This document shows positions 37,900 through 52,400 of a DNA stretch of 64,000 nt, one piece after another (position 1 is the first letter of the stretch; every line of letters begins with the position of its first letter). The DNA lies in the NCBI GenBank assembly GCA_018389105.1, contig JACATO010000095.1:1051501-1115500 (forward strand), in the 5' to 3' direction. Both the position numbers and the translations under genes were made by a program. This DNA is from Nautilus pompilius. Lineage: Eukaryota; Mollusca; Cephalopoda; Nautilida; Nautilidae. The notes under the pieces were generated by a model. It searched no databases. It was given only the letters and a program-made list of their open reading frames with translations, and had not been told where the DNA came from.

Positions 37900-39827
37900 T
37901 ACATTACTTGAATAACTCCTATTGTAGGTTCATGCACACAAAAACAAATAACCAAAAGTTAAAACACTTTAGAAAAGTCTGCAGTGCCAGTATCTTTAAA
38001 CTTCAGTTCTTTTTTCTCCCCATAGCACTGAACTCAGAAACAGCCAAAACCCTTCATCCCATCATGCCACACATGAGTATTTCCATGTATACTTGCAGAT
38101 TGTTACTGATTAATAAATAGTAATGGAGTTTGGTTGAGTTCATACTAAACTGAGTGCAACTTAGCAATCAGGTGCAAGAAGGCAAAGCATACACACAGTA
38201 AAGACCTTAAAATGAATGAAATCAACTGCTAATGATTCATATGCTGGATTACAAATATCTTAAGCATAACTATTATAAACTGGAGAAGTAAACACTTGAA
38301 ATACCTAGAGATTTAAAGAAAACAAAACCACCAAGATAGCACTTTTTAACAACAAAATCCCCACCATTATAAAGTACCTTTATCCTATCATCTAATTATA
38401 AGCTACAACATAAACTCACTCGGAAGATAACAACCTCACAACAAGGATTATTATTATTTACAACTATAAGATTTTTCCAGGAATTTGGCAGTTTTCAATT
38501 TTATTACAGATTTTAACAACTTTTCCTTACAACATTAAATCACATGATGGATCATAGAAACAACACAATTTTATTTATATTATACAATCACAAGAAAAGT
38601 ATTGCCAAGTCCCAAGTACTATAATTTAAACCATTAAATTCTAATAAAAATTGAATAAATTAGTAGATCTGTATAAAATCTAATAAATTCCCCAACTGTC
38701 AGTCTTAGTGCACAGATAATTTTTTCTTTTACTTATTATTCAACAATTTCAAAAATTTTAGTTTTAAAAAAAGGATAAGACTATAAAACTCAATGGAAAA
38801 GTTTGCACAAAAAGCTATCAACAACATTCCACTTAGAACAGACTAAACCCACCAAAAAATAGTTATTTTTAAACAGCCTTAACCAAAGAATGATTCACTT
38901 GATCTGTTTCCATGCAAAAAATACCTTCTTTTTTTTAATTTTTGCAAAGCAATAACTGCTTTAGTCTACTTCAAAATTCTTCCTGGAAACAGTTCCCTGC
39001 TTTTTAAAACTGGCTATTCATAAATCAAAAGGTTTTTGTTCAGATGCACCAAGAAAGAAAAAAAAGTTGTCAACTCTTCGAATAAAGAATGGGCATAAAA
39101 ACTGAATTTAAAATGTTGTTTTTTCCATGCAAGAAGACCTAGATGATATTGCACTAGCAAAGTTCAAATGATATCTGGCTAACAAATTGTATTAATCTGG
39201 CTTTCATTGCTCAAAAATATCAAAAACTGACTCCCACCTCATATCTTTGGCAAGCACAACTCGAAAAAGAGTCTAAATTTACATTATGAAACCATCCTAA
39301 ACAAACAAATAAACAACAAAAAACAATGCTAACAATCAGAATTTTATATCATATCATATCTAAAAAAAAAACCAATCTAGTGCTAACAAAATCAGAGTGA
39401 TGGTGATTTTAATTTTTAAATGTTCTAAAAACTACTGGTTTAACCAAAAGACTGTTTCCTAATTAGGCTTAGCTTATGTTTTCTATGCAGAATAGTTATG
39501 ACTTGATATACTCTGAATATTAATATATATATGCAATTTCAGTTTCAATTTTCCAAAATCAAATTTCACTGCAGAAAAATGTGAGCAATAAGGATTAACC
39601 AGATTTTATCCAATCAAAACAAAAAATCTCTCTAATTAACTTAAATTATGACTTATTGCAGTTTCTCTAGATCCCATTTGCATTCACTCTACAGTAAGTA
39701 CTTGTCTTTAAAGCAGCAAAAGTGAAAGTTAAGGTGCATACAAAATAAAAATGACAGCGAATATAATTTTCCAACTTTAACCCATTACATATAATATCAG
39801 TTTGTTTGTTTTTTTTACTTTACTTAT
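37900..39827. other. unassigned AT-rich DNA
   Basis: About 1.9 kb with no open frame above 84 codons and no named repeat. Confidence 0.5.
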
Positions 39828-39970
39828 GCCACTCCAGCCTACAAGCACTAATTAATTTTTTTTTTAAGTAGGTACATTAGTTAACACACTCATTCAGCAC
39901 AAGTTGAGCCATAAAGAGTTAAAGGGTAATGAGTTGCAAATGCATCCAAAATGGTATACAGAGGGTTAAA
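39828..39970 (+). repeat. interspersed repeat B, copy 5, rearranged
   Basis: The right end is clear ('TGCAAATGCATCCAAAATGG', 39936, then 'GTATACAGAGGGTTA'). The left-end motif 'TCAGCACAAGTTGAGCCATA' (39894) is also present, but the 'TATGCCACTCCAGCC' middle piece lies upstream of it, so the parts are out of order or two fragments overlap. Confidence 0.6.
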
Positions 39971-41639
39971 AATTATAACATAATACAATAAACATGTAAA
40001 TTATGATTGTTCCCATGCAGTATAGCGAGATTAATTGTCCTGTCAATATTAAAAATCAAGGCCTACTATGGCCATGTCACAACTATTCACACAAACTACA
40101 GGTTTGTTAGAACGGAGAAATCCTTGTTGGAAGCTTCTGGTCAGCCCACAAAACTGAAATGGTAAAACACTCAAACTGGACTATGCCTAATGATTTCCCT
40201 TAAATCACATGAACAAAACAAATGAAATTATAAGATTATCAGGTTTAGAATATTTTCAAGTTTTTTTCTAAGTGAGTTATATGTATTTCGCAGGTTTTGT
40301 GAGGTTTCTTTTCCTACTTATATATTTCATTTATAAATTAGCAAAATATTTCTACACAAAATACTTGTGTGTACCTCCCAAACATACATACAGAAATAAG
40401 ACAGAATATCCATTCTAAAGAGAATCATGTACATTTTAATGTTTGATAATGCATAGTGTTAATAAGCAGCTAATTGCAATCACCAGATGCTTAGAGTAAT
40501 TCCACAGTTTTTATTACTTGATGTTTCCAATGAAAGTGTCTTACTCATTTTTCAAAAGAACGATAATAAATCAAACTTCAACAATCATTAGTGTGTCCTA
40601 AAACATCCATAGCCATTTTGCTAGCCTATTTTAATAGCATGCAATGTAGGTACCATTCACCTTTATTGCCGTTAATTTGAAACCAAATTGAAAAATTGTA
40701 GTATTTAAGTCAATTAGTCATCTGTATTGATCCTATTATTTTGTCTTCCTGACATCACAACATTAACAAAAGGTTACATGCAAAACTGCATAGGCACGCA
40801 CATGTACACACAGACAGAAGTTACTATAAGTATCTGAATAAGAAGCCAGATAAATATCTTTATTTCTTTTTTACAAAAGAGGCAGCTGCTGTATTCTTTG
40901 CAGATTAAAATTCAGAATTCTATGACTGATCTTTTCCTGGTGCTATACCAAGCTGCCTTAACACATCATCTCAAAAAATAACTACAGCATCCATTATACT
41001 GTATTAGAGCAGAACACTGCATCTTCCAAAAAAAAGAGAGAGAGAGAGAGTAGAATCACCAGTTGTCCCAAAAATCTTCTATCAGATTGTCCAAGTGGTT
41101 CTGCAGGAAATATACTGGACCAATATGATGCTAAGGCTTTGTTTTATTTATCTAACATGCTTTCCCAGTTGCCAATTTACCAATCAGAAAGTTTCCATCT
41201 TTACATTTTCTTTTTTAAAGGACTTCAAAAGACAAAAGTAAGGAAATTTTATAATAACAGATGTTTGTTTGGTAAAAGATACTGTGTCTGGTTAAATGAA
41301 TTAAACATACAGTTAGAAACAAACAAGTTAATTATAATGTTTGTTATGACTTACAAATTTAAAAGTAATAAATTTTAAACTATATAAATTCTAATGATAA
41401 AAATATCTTATTTTGTTATATCTTAACACAAAGAATCAAAGAGTACCTTTTTCTGTAAAATTTAAAATTTTCTAGCCCTTAAAAGAACTATTTATGAACG
41501 TAGATCTACACCAACTGGTCTGTTTATTTGGACATATTTAACCTATTAGACTTGGGCCTAACCAGAGCTGCAGATGCACAAGGAAAAAATTAAAGAAAAT
41601 GTCTTCCATGAGGGGAAATTATGGCTGTAAACAATGACA
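39971..41639. other. unassigned AT-rich DNA
   Basis: Contains (AG)8 at 41035-41050. A 79-codon plus frame at 41139-41378 is lysine- and asparagine-rich, without a recognised domain. Confidence 0.5.
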
Positions 41640-42362
41640 GAAGACAGACAGACAGAACAGTAAAGACCAACTGACAGAGACATTCAATACAGGGCATTCA
41701 AACTGTACCTCAAGAAGAAAAATGGAACAAATGAACTATGACTGCAGTAGGACACTTTTGCTTTAACCAGTGATCACAGTTACCAAGATGAAAAGATACT
41801 TCATGTGGTGTAAGGAGCATAGGCATTGGACTAAGGAAGATGGCGAAAAGTTAATGTGATCTAACAAGTCATGTTTCACCCTTCTTTGCACACACAGAAG
41901 AATACAGATTTGAAGAAAGTCACATGAAGCACTTGACCTCCATCCCCTGTGTGGTCACAAATTCAAAGGCTTCTGGTGGTGAATTCAAGATTGGTGTATG
42001 TTCTTTTGGGATGCCCTAAGCTCCTCGGTTCTTTTAGAAGGCAGAAAGAACACCAAAACTTATCTAAGAATCATTTCTGATCCAGCACTCTCAGCCACCA
42101 TGCCTACATTGTGTTCATGATTTTAGGAACATGGCAGAGATTTCAAGCATCTCTCATCACCAGCACAATCCCAGAATCTCAACACAATTGAATGCATTCA
42201 CTATTACAATCCTCTACCTAGCTCACTGCCTACAATGCACATAATATTAGTGACTGAATAGGGAAATATACCTCAGGATTCCTTCCAGCACCATGTAGAT
42301 TTTATGCCACATGTCATGGCTATTATTTGAACAAAACGTGGTCTAACCCATTATTACACATA
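41640..42362 (+). pseudogene. Tc1-like transposase relic lacking the second catalytic box
   Basis: Motifs in family order: CKEHRHWTKEDGEKLM then SNKSCFTLL (family W..V.WSDES.F.L), from about 41808; FFWDALSSSVLLEGRKNTKT at about 42010; then EHGRDF followed by PAQSQNLNTIE (family PAQSPDLNPIE); and finally IPQDSFQHHVDFMP and T-RGLTHYY at 42270-42360. The residue matching the first catalytic Asp (WSDES) is Asn here. The block with the second Asp (QDNAPxH) is missing: the sequence passes from the PTLCS region straight to EHG. Two Trp codons are now TGA. The HTH region upstream of 41790 is not readable, and no terminal repeats are recognised. Dead copy. Confidence 0.85.
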
Positions 42363-45300
42363 CATCTTAATTAAGTAGCCAACAAGTACATATACATGAC
42401 TGTAACACTAAACATAAATTACTTTAGAAGACTTTGCAAATGATAAGTATCTCAGGTCATTTTCCTTATCTAGAGCATTATTTGTCCTTACCCTCTTTCC
42501 AGTGTGCAATTCTTTTGTTGTCAAAATCTGTTTTTGTACCATTTTAAACACTTTTCTGTTATGTTATATTTCATCATTCCATGTGGAAATATTGCTCAAA
42601 GTATCACAGCCACTAAAGTACTCATTTAGTCATGTCTAACCCCTGGAAGATTTTTCCCTACACTATGAACAGAATATTAATGATCGTGTGATTAAATCAT
42701 TTTATACAAAAAAAATCTAGGATAACCATATCATTAGTAAACTTAATAAATGAGTTAAACTGTCTGTCTTTCTGAGAGTGTCAGCGGTAACCATATCATT
42801 TCTCTAATTATTCTTTCCAAAAAAACTTTCTGGAAATATGAAGTAAAAGAAAATCTTTTTTTTTTTGATGAGTCCATTACTATAGTTGGCCTAACGTGTT
42901 TTTTTTTTTTTTATTTCTGAATCTAAATTAAAATCAAAGCAACTACCAAAATATCCAACAACTGAACCACTCTCCTCAAAGTAACTTTCTCCAGAATAAT
43001 CATAGTATCAGCCATTGTGATGAGTAAACACTATCAGTGAAAGTACTACAACAAATTTTCCCACAAAAAAGAACCATCATAGTGGCTACACAGAGTAGAA
43101 AGTTGTCGACTTAAACTTAAGAATTGTGTTCCAAACGGTTTATCATATTTTCAGAACTCAGATATTTGACCAAAAGAAAATTTTAATATCAATTCAAAAG
43201 ATGTCTCCAGGTGTAATGTAGAATTCAGTACTTCTATGCAATAATTTCCTGAGGCAATACATAGGACAAGATAGTATTAGTTTGCAATGTATGTAGTCAG
43301 CACATATACCTAAAGGTTTGAGAGCAGATTTAACTGACAGTTTCCATTAATTCCAGATCAGTTTTCTTATGGATTATTCTAAAATTTACATCAGTCAACA
43401 CCAGGTTGTTGGAATAATTTAACAAAAATATAATTACATAATCGCTGAAACATAATTGCATTTGATTTAACAGAAACTGCATCTCTTGCTTCTTTTCAGT
43501 CATATTTACAAACAATAGGGCTATTCCCTGTAGCCTTAAGGCTCTGATAATTTTAATCTAGTTGAAGGATTTTCCTTCCAGACCTCCTAAATTTTCATCT
43601 AAATGCATGAATAAAAGAAACACCAGTTTGCAAAACAGCATTCCTCTTCTCAATTTTTGCTACTGTACCATCAGGAAAGAGGGCAGCACTAGCAAGCCAG
43701 CCTTTGTTTACCTATACCAGAATATTCTTCTCTTTGATGTTTTTTCACAGATTGCTGAATGCCATACAGGTGTTTTTGGAGAAATACTTCATCCCCGGAT
43801 GTGCATGCTGCTCTGGACAGTTGTACTACTGCAGCAGAAATGCTTGGCTGGAAACCAACTACCTGTCACATAGGTGCAATCAGGTATTGAACTTGTGACT
43901 TTTGTAGACAGTACTTCAAGGGTTGACTTACCTGTTCACTACCAACTGTTATTACAATACTTATTGTGGTACAGAGCTGACAAGCAAGAGATTTTAACCA
44001 TTTTTAAGCTAGCTTGGGATGAAAATTTAAATGACTTCCCTTCTTCACAAACAAACAAAATGTGTGGATTTCTAGTGGTTAAGAGACAAACATTTTCCCA
44101 GTTTTAAAAAAATCATTGTTTTAATTACTGTTTTCTGGGGGGGGGTGCTTCACAGTTTACATTTTCATGACTTTTCAAATTTCCCCACCATTTGTCAGCT
44201 TTTTCAAACAAATCTGCTACAGCTGCTGCTGCTTCAGCTGCTCTGCAAAATGACTTCAACAAATCAACGTCATAAAAAAATTCCACTTTCTTTCTGCTCA
44301 AAAGAAAACCCACACTAGCCATTAATTTCTGTTAAAGCTAAGTTTTTTGTGTTGTTTTCTTTTAAAAAAAAAATAAATTTTTATTTCAAAATTTAAACTA
44401 TAATATATTTCACCAATGCCCGCTGATACAAGCTTGTTTTTCTGTACAAAAACACTTTCCTTATTCTGATTGACGGGGCATTTTTTACAAACCACTAATC
44501 AATACTTATAATATCCAAATTTAGTTTATTAATAAAGGGAAGTAAATAGTTGTTGTTTTCCCATCTTTTTAACAAATATTATGAAAATACTTGCTGTTTT
44601 TATCAGTAAATGAAACTATTTTACTGTAGTTCAGTTGTCTACATTCTAATCTCTTTTTCCACACTATAAATCTTTGTATTTTGATTAACTGCAACAAAAT
44701 GCAAGCAAACAAAGATGTCTGTTAGTAGTAGTATTCTTCCTCTTAACAGACAACAAATGAGAAACCTCTAATTTGGTAAAATTTTGCATATGTGCAATGA
44801 ACAGTATGGATTGTATATTTTTAAAAAAAACCTTTTTTTCAAGAAGAGACAAGTTGACTGTTTTTATCCAATCAACACATTGCTTTGTAAATGCTGGAAA
44901 AGGGAAACTTAGAGGGAAAGAAGAAAATCAAACAATAACCTGGCAAGTATATGGGAGAAGATTAGGAAGGATTTTAGATAATTAATCTAAAAGCCAGAGT
45001 GCTAAGGCCAAAAACATCTATACTTCCTAGAATTCACATAGAAAATATTAAAGGGGAGAAACTTCAAGGCTGAAGTAATTATTAAGATGGTTTATTTTAG
45101 AGTTAAGAAAAAAATCAAAAAGATGAGAATGGTTGGTTATTTGAAATTTAAAGTCAGATCAATGAATATTGAATGGAAAAATAATGTGAAGATAGATATA
45201 AAATAGCCTAGGAGTTGTTATTATCTAAAACAAACTGAATAACTCTACTTAGGGAGCTTTTTTTTTTTGTTAAAAGAAGAAAACAAAACAAAGAATGAAC

Positions 45301-46017
45301 TCTTTTAAAGCTTTTGCATAACATGTGTGTGTTGGCAAGAAATTCCATGTAGGACTGTTTCTGTTTAGAGAGAGCAGAACTTTTGAATTCTCCAGTCAAT
45401 GCTATGCATCAGATAGGTGTAGGTTTCAAAAATCAGTTCAAACTTAAGATCTGTATGCATTAATATACAGTTGTTTATCTTTATTTCCAAAGGTATTAAA
45501 TACAGTCTCACATAGGTGATTAGCAGAGAATGATAAGAGCTTTGGTATTGAGGGGGCCCCTCAACAAATACATCCATCATGAAAAACCACCCTATATACA
45601 TTCATTACTAGAGAAAATTTTCAAAAGTGCTATGCAATCTTGGAGAGAAACTAATCTCAGGCATCTCTGCAGGCAAATTGACACATATGACAGTTTCTAA
45701 GATTATATACAAAAGGTCAAAAGTGATATCACAGATCATAAGTGGATCTGCAAGCTCTAGAGATACATTCCCCATATCCCCATCTGCATCTACACTAATT
45801 TCTGTTAACATACATGTTGAGCTTTTAGAGCTATAAGCAACCAACTGAAGAAAATAACTTTATGGTTACCTAGTACATTGACAAATCACAAAAGTGAGAG
45901 AACAGGTGCCTGAAAGCCAATCGTGTTTTAAATATGTTAAATCACATAGAAAAAACCTAGAAATTCTTACTTCCCAGAATAAATCATCAGTAATACCTCT
46001 TTTGTAGTACATATTTC
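42363..46017. other. unassigned DNA with one weak coding candidate
   Basis: About 3.7 kb. The minus-strand frame 45844 down to 45365 is open for about 160 codons apart from one TAG at 45608-45610, long for this composition, but unrecognised. The rest has no supported gene; a G run lies near 44140. Confidence 0.45.
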
Positions 46018-46440
46018 AGCTATGGCACCCACATTATGCAAAGGATTTTGAAAACTTGGAAAAGATTAAAAGGAAATTCACTACATTGATTAACACCACC
46101 TATATTCTTATTTGTGAAGACAGACTAGAGAGACTTCAAAGGCCAAATTTAGCCTACAGACATTTTCTAAAGATAACTGAAGTTTTCAAAATTTTTCCAG
46201 CAAAGAGAGCATTGCATTAGGTAAATGTCTGATGCTAGGGGAACATCATATGCAAGATAGAAAGCATCATATTAAAAATTTTTAAGTTATGTTCAAAATC
46301 AGACAATATTGAAGGTGTTTTAGTAATTGTATTTTCTCAACTTGGATTGTTGTCAAATCAGATTGTAGAAGCAGTCAGACAACACCAATGTTTTCAGGAA
46401 CAGATTAGATGCTCATTTTCCAGAAAAGGGTTTATACAAA
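46018..46440 (+). pseudogene. non-LTR retrotransposon ORF2, C-terminal end
   Basis: The frame starting QLWHPHYAKDFENLEKIKR and running through RLERLQRPNLAYRHF to TEVFKIF is continuous for about 65 codons. It matches the region just after the reverse transcriptase domain of LINEs (family W.P...KD...LE..QR.., YEERL..L.L.TLEYRR.RGD.IEVFKI). Further on, across frame breaks, FSQ...VEAV (family FS.RVV..WN.LP..VVEA) and FRNRLDAHF (family FKNRLD) close the ORF. This suggests the CR1/L2/Jockey side of LINEs, not fixed more finely. The catalytic RT core and endonuclease lie upstream in intact elements and are absent, as expected of a 5'-truncated insertion. The 3' limit is uncertain. Confidence 0.8.
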
Positions 46441-49400
46441 TGTAAAATGCCCTGCTCTTTAGCTTTCCACATCTGCATATCTCTGTGTTTTTGTTTCAGC
46501 TGAATAAACTAACTCATGTACAGCATAAATAATGATCTTATCATTGCAGTTCAGTTATATAAGCAAGCTAGGTCTCCAACAAGTAGGTCCAACTCCAGTT
46601 TGTTTTCATGTTCTTGCAGGCAATATTGGATTTTGATTAGCGGCAGTGCAGTAAAAAAAAATTTTTTAAAAGATTTAAGCATTATAAAACAAAGAAGAAT
46701 CTCATAATTTTTCCATAAAATTAAAATATTTGTGGCACGAATGAAATGACACAATGTGTACATTTATAAAACCTAGATATGTAAAAATGACTGCTAGCAT
46801 TCCCTTAATAAATCTGAAAGCTAAAGATGCGAAAAAAAAAAAAAATATGGGCAAAAGAAACAATATGGATAAATAAAATGGTCCATTTTGGAAAAGTAGA
46901 AATTTTCTGCACAGGATTAAAATCCAGACTGACATCTTAACCTAAGCTGTTCAATAATACAAAAATGTTTTTTTTTTTTTTTAAAATTAAGGGTTGTGGT
47001 AACCCTTTAAATATATAACAATACAAACTTCTATAATAAAAACCAACTTTAGCACCACCTGACCAGCTCAAACAATTACTTGGAACATTCTGTGGAAGTA
47101 AATCAAAGAGACATTAAATAAAACCACTTTTCTTCCACACTGCTGTGCAATGACTGGAAAATATTTTCATTAAAAAAAAGGAAAATAAGGAAAAAAAAGA
47201 GGAGAAATCTGGCCATTCAAATGTAGTTGAAGCCATACCTGTTTCTTTATAACTTCTCTTATGTTTTTCATGCATCAGTAGTCTCCATCACATACCTACA
47301 TCATCCACAGATTGAATGTCTGTGTCCATATCATATTTGTGCTCCATCTAGATGATGCTGACAAACTGATGCTGTTTATGAGACAGCATCTCTGCTGCAG
47401 AAAATAATTGCAAGTTGGATATTTATGCATTTCATGGCAGTTGTGTGTTCTAATGAACAAGAAAGCCATTACAAACATTTCCATTGCAATTCACGGTTGT
47501 TTATAGTCAATGTATCCCTGTTCATTTTTCCCAAGTAAATTAATTTTTTCAAAAAAAAAAAAAAAAAAAAACACACTTCTTTACAGATTTATGAAACTGA
47601 ACAAAAATGGCAGAGTTTATATTTGTATTGATTTGACATCAGTTTTTGTTTTAAGCTTTTTCCTGTGACATCAAACTAAACAATATAGTTTATCCTTTTT
47701 TAAAATTCATATACCTTATCCATATTAAACACAACACAATTGTACTAATTTTATTCTCTTTTCCAAGTTCATCTTGGAACCTGAAAATAAAATTGAAAGT
47801 AAATAGAATATTTCAACAACTTTATTAAATAGTACTAAAAATGAAAATTTTAACACCTGCTTAGAAAAGAAAACATTTACCTACATTCATCTTTAATACT
47901 CAAAACAACAGGTGTTTACAAGTCTCCAATAGTTGTTGTTCATTTTGTCTTTTTAATCCATTATATATGGAAACCTTTACATGTTTGTCTTTTAAAACTA
48001 AAGTGAACACTATTTCCACAAATTCTTTTATAATCAAACACATTTACTTGACTGAGTTTCTGAAGAGACATCTGCTACTTCCATTTTATTTTTTTTAAAT
48101 ATCCACTTGTTAGGTTAGTTTTTAAATTGTCACTTCTGGCAGACAACTAAAGGCAAAGTGCACATTCAAAATTGTCCCAGTGTGACATTTTCTGCACAAA
48201 GTAGATTTAGGTCTTTGATCGCCAACTTGCTTCAATAGACAGGACTTAACAACTTCCCACTGAAGCAGGCATACTCCAGAAATAAACGTTTTACTAAGGA
48301 AAAAAGTCAAGTTCAAAATAAATTACAACAAACCAGTGATTCTGCATCCAGAATGATGAGTTTAAAGTATTAATACTAAAAATATCAATGACTCTACTAA
48401 TAATAGTAAATATACATTTAATAAACAAAAATCATTTGAAAAGCTAATCTTTGCAAATGTGATCAGATCACATGCAATCAATCAAGAATGAACACAGCAA
48501 GTATTTTATTTGACTAAGTGCAGTATGAAATAGCATCTTAATTTTCCTTCCATTTTACTTTTTTTCAGCTCTAAGAAATGGGTGTTGCTGTGAAAAATGT
48601 CAATAAGCTGTCCATTTCAATTGTTGTAACACACATGGCACCTAGACTTTGGTTCACACCAAGAACACATCTTATCTTTAACAAATAAATAAATGAAGTG
48701 CTTCATCATTGTATCTCAACCACTGATGCCAGACTGTTTGTAATACATTGTTCTGAATTGAATATTCAAAGTCTAGTACAGCCTTCTTCTTGATCAATTC
48801 ACTCAAATATAATTTACCTTATTTTTTAGGTGAAACTTGCAGCTTAAATATTATTCAAATTAACAAACTATAAACAATAAAGCAGCTGCCTTAAAATTTT
48901 CTTTTCAATTTTAAAATGCTTCCCAGCAGTTTCTTCTGCATAATTTATTCTGAAGAAAATTTTCCAATGATTTTATTAACACACACAGTGCAGTCACACC
49001 ATTACTGTACAATAAGTAAAAACACATTAACCTTTGCACACATTTGAAATATCATCAAATACAATTTAACGAAGTTCCTCTTTATCAAATAAACAAAAAA
49101 GATCTCTTTCTTTTGTATAAAAGGAACAAGAAATAATCATGACATTGCCTTCTGCCATGTTTTACTTTTCTTACCCCCAGGTTCTCAGAACGTCTAAGCA
49201 AAGTATACAACCCCGACCCATCCAAATTCCTATATCCTACAATATTTAAATCCATTTTAAACCAAGGATAAGAAACCAGCAGTGACAAGAGCATCTTTAC
49301 TCAACTGATACAGACTGTTTATCTTGTTTGCAAATAAATATTCAAATTGCCAGAAAATTTCATGTTTGATACAGGCTGTTGATTATTTCTTTGGTCACAC

Positions 49401-52400
49401 AGATCTATATTGCTTTACTGCTTCCGAGCCAGTTTTAGCAGAACCACCTTCTTATGTCAGTCACAGCTTATAAATTTCTAATGTTCTGAACGGACTAATA
49501 GCAGTCAAAGGGCACGAAATTTTCCAACTTGCACGAAGCTCCACAAAGATACCCACCATTTCTTCATCATGTTACCCAATGTATTGGATGTTATGAACAA
49601 CCACAGCAAACATATTGAGTACTTATTCTCTACAGTAAAGAATGACACTAATAAAGGTCTAAATTATGACTCCCTGACATCATTAAAAATAAACAAACAA
49701 AATATGTTACGCTTGCCTACCCATTCCTTGTTTGTGTTTCAATTAGAACCTACTTAAGATTCAAATATGCAACACTACAAAATTTACAGAATCTAATATA
49801 CTGTACTTTAAATAAATATGTAAACATTACAGCCATTACTAGTTACTGTGCCATCAGCTGGTAGTTAGTCATAGTAGTAGCAAACTACAAACAAGTAAGT
49901 AATGATTCTTGTCACAGGATTTACTTATTTCATTTTTCCTAATGAGTGCAGATACCAGTTTCTTCACCAACTTCCCGATTTACATTCCTCTTGGAACCTC
50001 CATTCAAAATATGTCATCAGTGTATTAGCTTAATGCATAAAACAATTTCCTTTTTTATTTCCATTGTGAAGACAAGATAACTGGCAGTTAAGATGGTTTA
50101 TTCACCTAGAAAATATCAGATTAGGTAATGCCATTAATAGCATTAAAAAAAAAACAAAATGGACAGATAAACAGCTGTTACTGCGAACAGAAATTGGCTT
50201 TACCAAGATAAACAATTAAGTGTTCTGATGATGGTAAACTTGTTCTTTAATGCAAATACCTTTTTAATTAAATCCTCTAAAAAAAAAAAAAAGTTGCCTG
50301 ACAGAGTGAAAAAAAAAAAAAAATGAAAAGTTATATTTTCAAGTTGCTTATTCCACGGAGCATAGATTAGGTTAGCCAGGAACAAATAGTTTTTAGCTTG
50401 AAATTACACGTCTGCTTTTGAATACTTTTGATTCATGAGATATAGTATCAAGCTATATAAACACTATTTAAGAACAGATTTTGTTATTGCAGATCTAGGC
50501 TTATGCAAAGATTTTGGCCAGGCTATACACAAATGCAGAAACATAAACATGGCTATTTAAAAAAACAAACAAATAATGACCATGCTATTTTCAATAAAAC
50601 AAAAGGCTATAATGCTGAAAACAAATATGTTTATTTTTAAATTTCAATGATAAAAATTGGTGCCAAAATTTGTAGTATGGCAAGTAAAATTAAAACATTT
50701 CAGGAAAACAGATCATTCTACTTCTGGTACCCTTTTCTAAATAACTTCTGGAGATTAAGGACAAGAGACTTTTGCCAGACACATCAAGCTACTCACCACA
50801 TATTGTTGTCATTACAACACCACGTACTTCCCTTCCAAGTGATCAGTGCATCTAACTTCATGCAATAACCCTGGTACCCACTGTTATCTTCTCTTTTAAA
50901 TACAATTCTAACATGCTGGGTTATCCAGGTTTTCATTTGCCAACAAACCTACTAACATTTGTTTTTGGCACATGCTATCTCCGCTTTTCCTATTTTGTTT
51001 TCCTAATAATTTGAACCAAGCCAATTTTACTTTGGAAGTGCACATACTGTTTGATGTAAAAGAATTCTGCTGACAGACAGATTTAACCTGCCACATAGCT
51101 AAACCTGTTCTTTCTGGGACATCAGGAAGCCTGGATTTTCAGTACTTACAAAAATATGGACCATGGCACAGTTCTCCTGTCAAGAAGTCACAAACAACTA
51201 GCTCTGCATCACATTCATATACTCTAATCTACTGTCAACAAGAGAGCTCACAAGTGACAATATGGCACTCTCTAAAATAGCTATATGAGAATATCTAATT
51301 TTTTTCTTTCTTAGGAGCATCTGATAATTGCTCTACTCTTTTTTTTTATTTTTTTCTCCTGAAGATTTACCTGTATTTTTTATTATTTAATATACTACGT
51401 ATTTTTCAAGTAAATCCTGGGGGGGGGCAAAGCTTAAAGCCTCAAATTAAGTTACTTATATGTAGCTTACAACATTCTTTCCAGTGATATTCACTTCATT
51501 CATCACCTGTCTTTCTCCTACCTGAAACTATCCACCCGTTTACTGACCACAACAATCTAACAAATTTAACCACTGCAAACAGGCAACATGGCTTCAATGA
51601 CCAAAGTGCAATGATGGCCAAAATGACTGCATCACCTAAACAAAATTTTTTTATTGTTACCTAAGCATAATTATGCCATATGCCACTTGCAATGTTTACT
51701 GTTTCTGATTAAGCATCTAAATATTTTTTTTTGTTAAATTAATATTCCATAGTCAAACAATATTTCAAAATGTCCATTCATTGAAATTCCCTACTTTCAC
51801 TCTACAGGGCATCTATAAAATTACCATATTAGGTACATTTTAGTAAAAGGTTTCCATGGATACCAAGCATTCTTTGCATTTGTTTAAGAACATAACATGC
51901 AATAATTTGGGCTACCAATGTATTCAAACAAAAGAGTAACAGTAGTATAAATCATAGGTGAAAAATCAACTTTTCAAATGTACAAAAATATACAAAAAAA
52001 TTTTTAAATTTTTAACTGTTTTTTGTTCTTGAATTAACTGTCATCTGACAGAATTTACTTCCCTTAAATATTCCTGCCAGATAATCCTTCTGATTCTCAG
52101 TGACACTAGGGTTAGAGCATTTCTTACAAGTTACTGGGGCAAAACTCACAATCGCTTATAATTGGAAAATTTCAGTTTGTGTTGTTTTTTCTACATTTCA
52201 CTCTGACAATCCTGCCATATGTAAGAGAGATAAAATAAGGCAACATATGCCAAGTTCTTTTACTATTTTAATACATTACAGTACAATCTACATTCATTGC
52301 TGACATATTTCTATTCTGTTCCTAACAGGAACAGTGAGCATCCATTCTACAACTCAGATGAAGATGAATAGATCAAAGATATGGGGCAAGCCAGCAGACA

